From contig CM049318.1 in the NCBI GenBank assembly GCA_026874595.1, positions 20,559,456 through 20,623,455 of the forward strand: a stretch of 64,000 bases of DNA. Direction: 5' to 3'. The notes under the pieces are model-generated. The model saw nothing but the letters and a program-made list of their open reading frames with translations. It made no database searches and was not told where the DNA came from. Of the stretch, positions 24,601 through 36,600 are shown piece by piece; the stretch's first letter is position 1; each line of letters starts with the position of its first letter. This DNA is from Sipunculus nudus. Its lineage: Eukaryota > Annelida > Sipuncula > Golfingiida > Sipunculidae. Position numbers and translations under genes: made by a program.

Positions 24601-27600
24601 AATTTCATGATTTTCACTTTTTCAGTTTTTGTATAAGTTTGTTTTCACAATCTCATTATACAATAACTTGCACATTATATATCCATTGTTATATAAATTA
24701 TTTAGTATGCACACAAAATTACTAACAATTTGAGGACCCCCCCAAGGAAACACTGAATGAGCAGAACCTTTAGTTCATTGTCGATCCTCCATTGGATAAA
24801 TTTGAATTAAATTTTATATTATAAGTAATAATGAGATTTACAAGTAGTATAATAGATTGGTAGTCATTAATTTGATCAATTTTTTGCCTTTGAACACTAC
24901 AGGCAATGATAACATGCAACTTTATTTCATTTCGGTGAAAAATTCTCTTCTGCAAATATCGTAAATCTGAAACCAAAACCCTAATGAACCAAAAGCCAAC
25001 CACAGCCAGTGTATCAGAGAAATGCTACATTACACTCGGGGTTGGACCACTCACAGGGGGCTGCATGATGTACTGGGGGTGTTGGTGCATCCAGGGGGCG
25101 CCACCTGCTGCCTGCAGAGGGTAACTAGTACCATGTGTGGTTGCCATGGTGAAGCGTGGTATCATGCCTGGCGCCACCAAAGCATGGCCAACACTGCAAA
25201 GAAAATTGCTTGCAATGACAGTCACAAGATTTCAGGATAACTGTTCTGTTGGTTTCCTAGTGTCAAATTTTATAGCATTTTGAGCAAACACATTTTGAGC
25301 AAACATGCAAATAATAAATCAACTGTTCCCAGGAATTCCCAGCTAAAAGTAGCAATCTCTATATCTAGATTTTTTTATAAGCCCGACACATCACCTATTA
25401 TATAGGTATGCAAGGAAAAGGCTACAAGAAAGGTAAAGATGACAAAAAGTTAAAAAAAAATGGACAGCTCATTTTATATATATATATATATATTATGTTG
25501 TCAATCAATGACAAAATATTTTGTCATGTTGAGTATTCTAAAAAATACAACCAACAAAATAAACAGGTCTGGAGCAGCATTTAACTTTTGATAATTTCTA
25601 ATTGTGTTTAAAATGCTGAATTTTCATTCCACATTTACATGTCACAAGAATAAATACTTTCAGGTCATCTGAAATGCACTAGTTAATTTATCTAGAACTT
25701 GTTATAGTAATGAGTCAAAACCTGATATCTCTACCAGCAAGACAAATAAAATAAATGAAAATCATACTGAAGCAAATGCAGACTTAGTACTGGTGCTTTT
25801 TTAAACCAGATTTTGTATTATTTTGACCATTTCTGACTACATGCGATTTTGTATTAATTTTAGGTATATCTGTTGAACCTAATTGGTTTTCTTTCATGCA
25901 AATGCTTTTTGGAAATGTTATTCATTGGAAAACAAAGAATTGTTCTTATACAGAAAACAGAGAATTGTTCTTATACAGAAAACAAAGAATTATCTCATAC
26001 AACTCCAGCCCAGGATTTTAATATCAATAATTTATTTCTGCTGAGGCTGAAAATGTGGAATACACTTTTTATATACTTAGAAAGCCACAACATTAACTTA
26101 TCCAGGAATCATTTTTATTGAGAGTAACATGTTTGGATTCTTCATATATGCTGGATATCTTTTTCTTTCAGTATAATCAATGCAAGTAGGAATTATCATT
26201 TTACTGGTAAAAAGCAAAGTTTAGTCTGACAGAACAACAAAAAGCTTAATAATGAAAGTAATATATTTTAAATGAATATATTTTAAAATGAATTACAGTT
26301 AATTAAAAATAATAAAACACACTGACACATAATACTATGGATCCTGAAGGGAGAACAAAATGTGTTTCATGTCTGACTAAACATTTATGCATAAACCAGT
26401 ACCTACAATTCACATCGAAATTTCTGCTTGGTGTGTTTGTATGTTTGCGGTGTTTTAACGATAACAAAACATATCTTGCACTAAAGTGGAGGTGCTGAAC
26501 TGACAACAACTTTAACAACAAAGCTCGCTGTACTTGCAAACTGACCATGGGAGAGTTTACTATAGCCTATTTCAATACCCCTGTCCACCTTTTTTTTATG
26601 ATTATTTTTTATTAAGGCAAACTAGTAAAGGAATTAGCACTTAGGGTAGAAAAAATTCACTTTTCTACCTAGCTGACCATTCCTATAAATTTCTAAAGTT
26701 CATGGAGCTGAAAGTCAGTGGCCCTTTTTGTTCCCAAGTAATCAGTTTTAATGTATTTTTGACATAAACAGTGTTGTGGAAGTACAAGATGAATGCAAGC
26801 ACCTATTCAAAAAGAAGAGGCAGCTTTTGATAATTGGATCTGCAGCCTTAGCTACCCAGTACCTCTGTGCTTTTGATAATTGGCTCTGCAGCCATGGCTG
26901 CATTGGTTGCAAGTGACACCTTATTGTCAAAACAATTTTTTGTCATGTCTGTTAACATAAGTTTGACAGTAAGATGTAATTAGGCATGGACCATATTACA
27001 TAATAAATTACAGGAAATAACAGGAAAATTAAACAAGTAGACCAATATAATCACAATGACATATTATGCAATTTCAATTTCTGCCTTAGAGGCAAAAACT
27101 TTGGTCTTGTATGCCTTAGCACAAACTACTCCAGAAATAAAACAGCATTGACAGGGATAGTGGAACAGGCTATAGTCTCAGTAGTGAGCTGTTCTAGTAA
27201 TAACAAGTGGCAATACAAAAACACAAACGAGAACAGATTTCTGCATGCCAGCGGTAAACAAAAATAAGTTGTGCAGCAGAATTAAGAAACAAACAAAAAA
27301 TGTAAAACAGCAGCTGTAAATCTCCAGTTTTAAATATGATCATTCTTTCCATGGAAATAAAAATTTAAGTCATGAAATATAGTGAGAGTCCATGACATTC
27401 ATTAAAAGAAAAGAAATCCTGTTGGGGAGGAAATATGAAACTCTTTCAAGAGAATTTTCATCAGACTCCAAATGGGAATATGATTTGAAATCATAGCTTT
27501 TGGAGTAATATATGTTTGTACTCTTCACAAACTGTCATTTTTTATGATGATATTAATTCATCATACTCTGACACCTGGTGTCAATATTATACACTGAAGT

Positions 27601-30600
27601 AGTGCTTATCATGCATTTTGTGACCTTTACACCAGACTATGTTAGACCAAGTTAATAATAAGTAAGACACAGGAATACTGCTTTTATGTCTCATATCATC
27701 CAGTTCAGTTTATAGTTTCCTGTTAATCTCTATCATTTAATTCAATCTGATGTAGCAATGCTATTTTTATCTGACATCATACTGTATTTATGCTGCAATT
27801 TGGATAAATTATAAAGTGCATGGTCAAATTATTTGACATTTGTCAAAGCTACTGGGCAAAAAAAATATAATATAAATAAATTCCGCCACTTCAATACACC
27901 AGATCTAAACACAAGGCATGATTTGATCATATGCATTAATCAAAACAGCTACTATATTGTAACATCTAATCCCACTTCTGACACCAAGCCTTGAACGTGA
28001 TTAATATTTGCCAATGAACTTGCGTGTGTGACATCTGAACAAAGCTACTGTGAATCATCTGTCTCATGTAATAAGGTCCAGTTAGACACAAGAATTAAAC
28101 ACTATATCAAATATTATGACCCGTTACACAGTCTTTACTGTCTGGTCCAGCATGTTTCGGTGACAAAAAAGTTAAGTTTGTGACTATTTAACACTAACCA
28201 CTGGCATCTGAAAGGAAGACCTACAATGGCTTATGGGAGTTGGTTGGTTTAAAACTGAAACTGATTGGATCTCTTAATAATTCTGATGGCTTCATAAGTG
28301 AGGGATGAAATAAAAGTTTATAGACAGTCACCACTATTCCTTGGGTTCCCACAAAATTTAAGATTTAATTTTTTAAGGGCATTCTAGGTATTTCAAAGAG
28401 ATAAACTTGAATTATGAAGGTTTTTTGGCACAGCCCCTTTCACCATCCTTTTCAGCATCCAATCATCCCATATAAAATTTATTTTTATTGACCATTTTTA
28501 TGCATAAATCTAGTGAACAATAGTATTGAAATTTTTGTTAACATTCAATTTTGTCAACATGACCTAACAGAGTCAAAATCAAAGTGTTTTCAGGTACAAA
28601 TATTAAAATTAGCTGAATTCAAGCATTTTCAAAGCCTTGTAAATGCATAGAAAATGATTTTCAAGGATTTTTAAGCCTGTGGGAACCCTGTATATAGTGA
28701 CTAATGTATATCTGCAAGGGCTGGTGGTAATTTCATAAGAAAGCTGGACCAGAACGCATCAACACTGTGCAAGTAGGGTCTGATTTAAAGCGGTAGAAGG
28801 CAGGAGGAAAAGGTGCCGACTGATTGTGCTTGAAAACACACCAATCAACAAGCAGAGAGGGAAAGGCAGCATCAACCTCAAAGAGAGGCTAATCATCCCA
28901 AATGAGCAAAAAAAATAACGATGGTAAGAGATGCTTTTGGTCTATATTGCTTACACACCTGGGCGGGGAGGATGCAGACTTTGTACTACAACAAAACAGT
29001 ATGGAGTAAATAATCATCAAATGTTCCCCTTTAGCTTTTACCTGCAATCTACTAACGTAAAGGTAAATCCTTTTCCCACATTAACAATTTTCATCCTTTG
29101 ATCTTGCTCCTCTCACATATCACAAATGTTCCCCTTTTCTCTTCAGTCTTCTTTCACATAATCACTTTTGATTAAATACAGGTAAATTTTTTTGTTCATT
29201 AACAATTTTCAACTGCAATCTGATCCTTTATTATATAATATATAGTACTTATTTCTGCATACATGATGGCAAATATTTCCCAACAATTCCATCCTTTATT
29301 CTTAATGCATAGATATATTAAGAACTTTTCATAATTTTAAGATCCTCTCATTCGTATCGATGATCCTTACAATTTTATTGATTAATGCATAAAAGAAACT
29401 CAAAGAGCACTTAACAGGTTAATATACCCAGCTTTTCCAGCTGCACGGTCCTTATTTTAACAAGGATAAAGTCTCTAACTTAACTTCTGGGTGAAAGATT
29501 AAATGGATAATAATTCCCCATAATAGCTAAGAGAACACAATTTGTATTGTCTAAGTGTGTAAACTTTAAACCATAGACAGGAATGAAATTTAAAGGAGAG
29601 ATCTATGAGCTGTATCAACAGATGAAGAGGTGGTTATGGCGAGCGTGCCAGGATAAAATTTTGTGCATGAGGTTGGTTCAGAGGATTTTTATATTTTTTC
29701 AGCATATTATAACATGTACTACACTACAGGTAACATTATTCAGAACAAGAGAGTAAATTTTTACATGAATTTTTCACTAATCCAACTAGGCTAAAGTCCT
29801 GTGTCTCAGAAGATTGAAAAAAAATTATTAAAAGAAGGAAAAAAATCATTAGGGAGAGACAATTTCAAGATCTTAAGCTCTTTTGGTAGATAATTAAAAA
29901 TTTTGAACTTTGACTTTTTACAGAAGTATCCTTGCATCATACAAAATGGCTAATCTGGCTGAAATTATGGATGGCTTGTAAACATGTTCAGAATCCAGTT
30001 TTTTTCATTTAATTTTTACTTAATTAAACTATTTAAAATCATTATTATTTTTTACACTTTGTATCATCTTTAGATATTTTGAGGCTGAATGAAACTAGTG
30101 ATCCGTTTAACCATGTTTGGCATGTACAAAGTATGAAAGCTTAAACTGATTGCAGCTAACAGACTAGACATTTACAGCTGGAAAATTTGAGGCTGATGTA
30201 ATTACTAGATTCTTTGTTTTACTGGCATTGACATTTGAAACTTAATTGAAACTACAAATTAAATTGAAATCCAGTGTAGCATCTGTAATTTTATATACAA
30301 CAGCAATACATGTAAAAATGAAAAAGATTCCTTGCTGACAAAAAGTTCTAATACGTTCTTGCTAACTTTGAACTGAATATGAAAATGACAAAATATAAAA
30401 CCCAGTTCATATTGTAAATAACAGGTATGACAGTAAATCCAGGTAAAACTTATAATAATGTGATAAAACTTGGCTCATGTCATGATGGCCTTGAAAAACA
30501 TAAACACAGGATTGAGATGAAATGTGTGTGAGAGACTGAAATGTTTCACTTACCCATTCTGGGGCACTGCGGGTTGATCATATGACAAAGGCACATTCTG

Positions 30601-33600
30601 AAATGCAAGGAATAAAGATGGAAATCTGTCCATATGACCATGCTAAACCAAAACTTACTGAAAAACAGCGTTCTTTCCATGAACTGATTCACGAAAACTT
30701 ACTACATGTTATGGTTATACCATGTAAGGCACAATTATATTACTGTTTTTTAGGTACATGTATTGTGCACTGAAGTTACAATAATTAAATAAACAAAATC
30801 CTACTGACATACATAAACTGAACTTATAAATTCTCTTTTAGCCTAAGTAAAGTCTATCAAATAAAGAAAACATATATGTCCAAATAAAGCATATAAACTA
30901 TATGTAGAATTTGTTGAACTGTCATTCAACCATACAATACTGACACCTATGAGCTTACTTTGGAACAGATCAGACATGTTGAAAAAAGGTCATAAATTCA
31001 CTTGAGAAGATGTTCTCCTTATAATTTTATTTGTATTAAACTAGAAAACCCCTGCTCATACTGTTACATAATTAAAGCACAGGGCTTGCAAGAACCACCA
31101 GTTAAGATCAATGTGGCGCCCCCTATCACCATATGATGGAACTACTCACATCCTCCCTGTTCACCCACTGCCTACTCTGGTTCTTCTTCTTGTTTCCACC
31201 GTCGGCGAATTTTACCGTCAGCGTCTCTTTACTTCCTGCACACACCAAACATGCTCGATGTCACAAAATGCTTGATGTCACAACATGATGAAACTAACAA
31301 TCCACACCACACAATCCACTCCGGCACACAAATTTCACCTTATAGTCAATTACTGCAAATATTACAAGTGTTACCAGCATTTCTTAATCCTTTCAGGTTC
31401 AGTAATTAAACCTTTTCCATTGGAAGATAACCAAGGTTTAAAATTCATCGACATATTCTGATTTCTGAAGTTTGACTTTTAACGTTTGACATGCCCTCTT
31501 AAGGGACATTTGTTGTCTGGCTTGGCAGATATAATCAAATGAATGCTTAGATGAATGTTTCAATAATTCCCATTTTAAAACTGGTCTCAAGTCTGTCTTT
31601 CTTACTTCTGAATTTTAACCTATTAACCTGTATTTGCAATTTTACCTCTGACATGAAATTAGACCACTGACCTGGCAGACACTGTCCATTAAAGGCCTGG
31701 ATAATCGCTTCACATTTCTCTTTGGAGTCCATACGACAGAACCCCACGCCGCGGCTTATTCCGTTGTTATCTCGCAGGACACGCGTAGAAATAACCTGGC
31801 CGAAGGTGGAGAACATCTGTTCGAGGTCTGTCTCAGTCATGTAGTGGGGGAGGTTGGCGATATAAAGGTTTGTGGGGTCTTGTTCTTGCTGCTGCTTGTT
31901 AAAACCACCAAAAAAAGGGGTTAGTTATTTATGTTATCAGCAACTTGGATAATGCTACCTTAATATTAGCCTGAGGTCAGCCATATCAACACAATCTCTG
32001 CAGGGTTTAAAGTTGACATGTTTTCCAAAGGCCAATGTGTAGGCCCAATCAGAAAGGTTACTAATATACTTATTAAATGACCACACATGTTATTCACCAT
32101 TTATACAATAACTTATATATAGTTATAAAATAATAATTTTTTACTTAACATTTAGTTGACCGATATGTTGTAATAAAATGGTGTCTGACATTTACATTAA
32201 GGAACATTATGCTAACATTCTCAAAGTTGTAGCTATTTCTTTTACACAGACTTCAGAGTTATACACAAGATTCATTATCCATTGGGAAACATAATTAGTT
32301 CAGGAAGGTGTCAACAGGTAGCCAAATCTGAACCCTCGACACATCATAGTAAATGCAGTATTTCAGGTCTAGCTGATGCCATTCCATATTTCTGCCATCC
32401 GGTGATTACTTTTGTAGCTAACAAGATTAGGTACAAACAGATACATGTCACCTACAATGTAGCTAGACATACTGCTGAAGCTAAGAGACAGATACTAGGA
32501 AAGATGGCACTCCAGTTGGACCTCTGGTCCCTAGGCATTCTTCCAGCAACAGAAATGATGACAGCAAGGGGGATTCTCTTTAAGATACCAATGAAAAGGT
32601 AAAAGCTAAAACTCCTGTATTTCAAGCTCTGCACCCTCATTAATATTAGATGTTTGAATGTGAACATGATAAGGAATGTTTCTTGATCATGATGCATTCT
32701 GTGTTGAATTGTTTTATATTACACCTGAAAGAGTAGTAGTTGATAAATTCATTGGCACACTTGGGAGACAGACAGCCACATGTAGTGATTTCATATTGGA
32801 TTCTGTATTTAATGACAAGATTGCACTTTATGTCTGCTGTATTTCATCACTTCCACTGGGAGGGTATGCGTCAATTCCCATTTGTGCGCGATTGTTTACA
32901 AAATAACTCGTGTAATCATGAATGGAACACCTGAAATTTTCAGGGCATCTGAGGAATGAGCCAATGAAGAATTTATTAGATTGTGGTGTGGGTCTGGGCT
33001 AATGATCCAGGTCAAGGAAGGACTTCCAGGAATATTCAATTATGTGCAGTCACATCTGCTGATTGGACACTGGAATATGGGCCAAATTAGTGAATGCAAA
33101 CATTTGCTGGTGGAACATATATGCACCAATGAACCTGGGAACATAGGCCAATGAGTTAATTAAAATATGGGTTGCGGAGTATCCCACATTAAGGACCATC
33201 AACATGGCGGAGGTCTACACCCCTGAGAATGTATATTTGTAATTTTATATAAATTCTGATAGATTATTCATCAGCTAGACTGCTGTAATGAGCTCATACT
33301 CGGGTGTGAGATGACCTACCTTTGCCATCTGAGCCTGTACTCCCTGTGCCTGTAGCGCTTTTACCGCTCGGTCTGCTGCTTGTGGAGATTCAAAATCTAC
33401 AAAACCGTAACCTGTAAAACAACAAAGAACACGTCATCACACTGAAAAATAAGTCTAACATCTGTAATATATTAAGAACATCCACCTAGAGATCAGCAAT
33501 TGTACTACTAGAATAATAGAGAAATTAAAGTCATTCACAATATTACAGAAACTGAACATGCTGGACTCAAATCAAATCCAATTCTAAATATACTTTTAAA

Positions 33601-36600
33601 TAAAATTGTGCACCTATATCTATTATTTTTACTATTCATAATAAATGTGTAATGAGGTGGTGAAAAAAACTGATTCAAGTCAAAGTTTGCAAGAACAAAT
33701 GAAAACAAAGTGAACGCCTGGATAACACCAGTGGAATTACTGTTACAAGGACTTCATAGTACTCCAATCACATAGTTGTAAACATACAAGTCTTAGTTCT
33801 TTATTCATCCAGTACACACCTTAAACAAGGGACCTATGGGTCACGACGCTCAGCTGTTATATATGAAAAAAAAAAATATTATTTAGAAATGAGGCACATG
33901 CTGGTTTTGTGTGGTAATAAATATAAGCTGTATTATGAGTTGTTGTTGTTTAGCTTATGTATGATTTTGATAGTACCTTTGGAGACAGGGAAGAGGATTG
34001 ATTTCATTTATTTTATTAACAAATGGAGTACTACTGTCACACAGATTTTGACTTGGCCATATAACTTATAAGCAGAACGTATAATATAAGAGTTTAACTA
34101 TTTATTAAAAAAATTACAAATATTGTCCCAAATATAATTTTTATTAAAAATAATAAGAGAATCGTATGATTTTTTAAAATGAAATATAACTGATATGATT
34201 ATTAAAATAATATTAAAGAATATATTCATGAATGCATTCATGAATTCATTTTGAAAGTATTTGCACGAGTATTCATATACTTTCATTTTTACCTGAATTC
34301 CCATTCTTTATGCAAGAAATTTAATGGAGTACATATTCATATTCGTATTTAAATACAATTACAAAGTATTCGCACCATGTCTGGTATTTATTCAGTTTTC
34401 ACCAAACAATGATGTTGAGAATCCAGAATAAACAAAATTCACACATTTAAATAATGATCATAAGTACCTGGTTTTATGGCTTTTATTTATATTAAAAAAT
34501 AACTGTAAAAAATTCATTCTGGACTTATTTCACATCAATGTACACACTAGACACAGTAGGAATCTAGATTAATATTATCAACTGCATCTTTGTCTATCAT
34601 TAATTTCCTTCATATAATCCCTAATGATTAGTAATGAATAATATGATTTACTTCTTTATCATTAAAATTGAACTGAAAATGCCATAGGTGACTGCATGGT
34701 GTTATTTGGAATATGTGACATTCTACCCATCGATACAAGATTCTTATATCATCAGTAACTGCAAGTTAATTTCCTGTTATTATAAACTAACAAATTCCTT
34801 TTCTATTTTTCTTTAATTTGTTATTAAAAACCAATAAAAATTTATTAATTTATTGTTTATTGTTATGTTGTTGGTTAAAACTACTAGATGAGTTGGGTTG
34901 AACACCTGGATCAACTGTGGCTGGCCATAAGCTGCCTGGATTCTCGCCTCAAGCGTGCATAATTTGATGAAAGGTCAACAAGGTCAACATACAGGTGACT
35001 CAAGAGAAGCTGGAGAGAGCCAAAGTCTGACAGGGTCTCATAAAAAACATTAATAAAAGCTACAATATTTGGCCAATTTCTTTAAGCTTTCTAAACTAAA
35101 AAGCTGAAATCCTTATGTGTGCATGATATGAAAATTATATCAACAGTGCTCATGGGAAACAAACGTGCCATGGTCACAGTTGGGCAAAATTTAAGGTACT
35201 AATTTTATATTTATACTAATAACTTATAAAATATGAAAAATTCAGAACTAATTTTGGGTATTCAATTGAATCTTGATTAAATAATGTTACATCCCTGACA
35301 AAAAAATCTCTAGCTTCAGCAATGCCCTTGTTAAGGGAGTAAATATATTTCTTGATTTTTTACAAAGTGCAATATGTTTGGGCCCATAACTTAAAACAAT
35401 TATGCAATACTGACATCATTCTGGCATGTGCATAGCGAATGTATAGAAAAATATGTATATTATTTATGATTAAAGTCAGATCAGTGGTTTTGATATTAGG
35501 CAGTCTTAAAGTGTAACAATGGGTTTTTAATGGAAAAATGAAGTTTTTCATTGATATCTCGAAGGAATTAAGTCCTAGTGACCAAAATCTAGGTAGGGGA
35601 TTTTGGAGAAATCTAACTGTATGCCAAATTTAAGGAACTTAGAGCTGAAGCTCGGGAGCTGAGCTCTAGCAAACTGCATAACACTAGCAATATGTGACAT
35701 GGTGCTTGAAAACTTGAATAAAATCTACAGTTTTTGATCAACTGGTTTCAAATTTTTGGTGTTAACAGTTGAAATGCTAACAAAAACATGCTGTGAAAAT
35801 TAAATCCACAGCAGTTACAGCAAAAAAACGTGCCATGGTCAAAGTTGGGCAAAATTTAAGGTACCAATTTTTTATTTTTGCTAATATTTTAAAAAATTTA
35901 AATGATTTTGATCTAATTTTGGGTATACAATTTAATTTTGATTAATAAAAGTAATATTACTGGAAAAAAAGTGCTTAGCTTTATCAAGTTTTGTGTTAAG
36001 TGATAAAATTTACTTCCTGATTATTTACAAAATGCATTATGTTTGGGCCCATAACTTTTTTAAATTATATAATACAGACCTAATTTCTGGCATGTACATA
36101 GGAATTATTTAGAGGATTATTTATAGGAAATATGAGGAAAAACAGATAAGTGGTTTTGATATTAGGCAGTCCTGAAGTGTGAATATAGGTTTTTAATAAA
36201 AAATTGAGGTTTTTCCTTAATTTCTCAAAGGAATGAAGTCGCAAAGACCCAGTTTTCGGCTTGGTAGGAGATCTTGGGGACATCTAACATTATGCTAAAT
36301 TTTGGATTCCTAGGTCTTACGGTTTCAAAACGTGCCACATCTACGGACGGACGGACGGACGGACAGACGGACGGACGACGGACAATGGACCACGACTATA
36401 GCTCAGATGACTTATAGTCAGCTGAGCTAAAAATGGTCATGCTAGATTCATTATATAAATCATTCAACTCCACCACTGCTTTAAAAAGCACAGTTTGCTA
36501 TATATCACTGCCAGGGAGTTGGCAGAGGTTCATGACTGTTCTGCCTAATTAATATCTGACTGAAGATGTTTTAAGCTCATCGAGCAGCTCTAGTTTATAA

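Noticed and set aside
31547-31840. Single 97-aa intronless RRM ORF
   Set aside because: It is only part of exon 4 of RBMS; the portion after CLPG is intron translation beyond the gtcagt donor.
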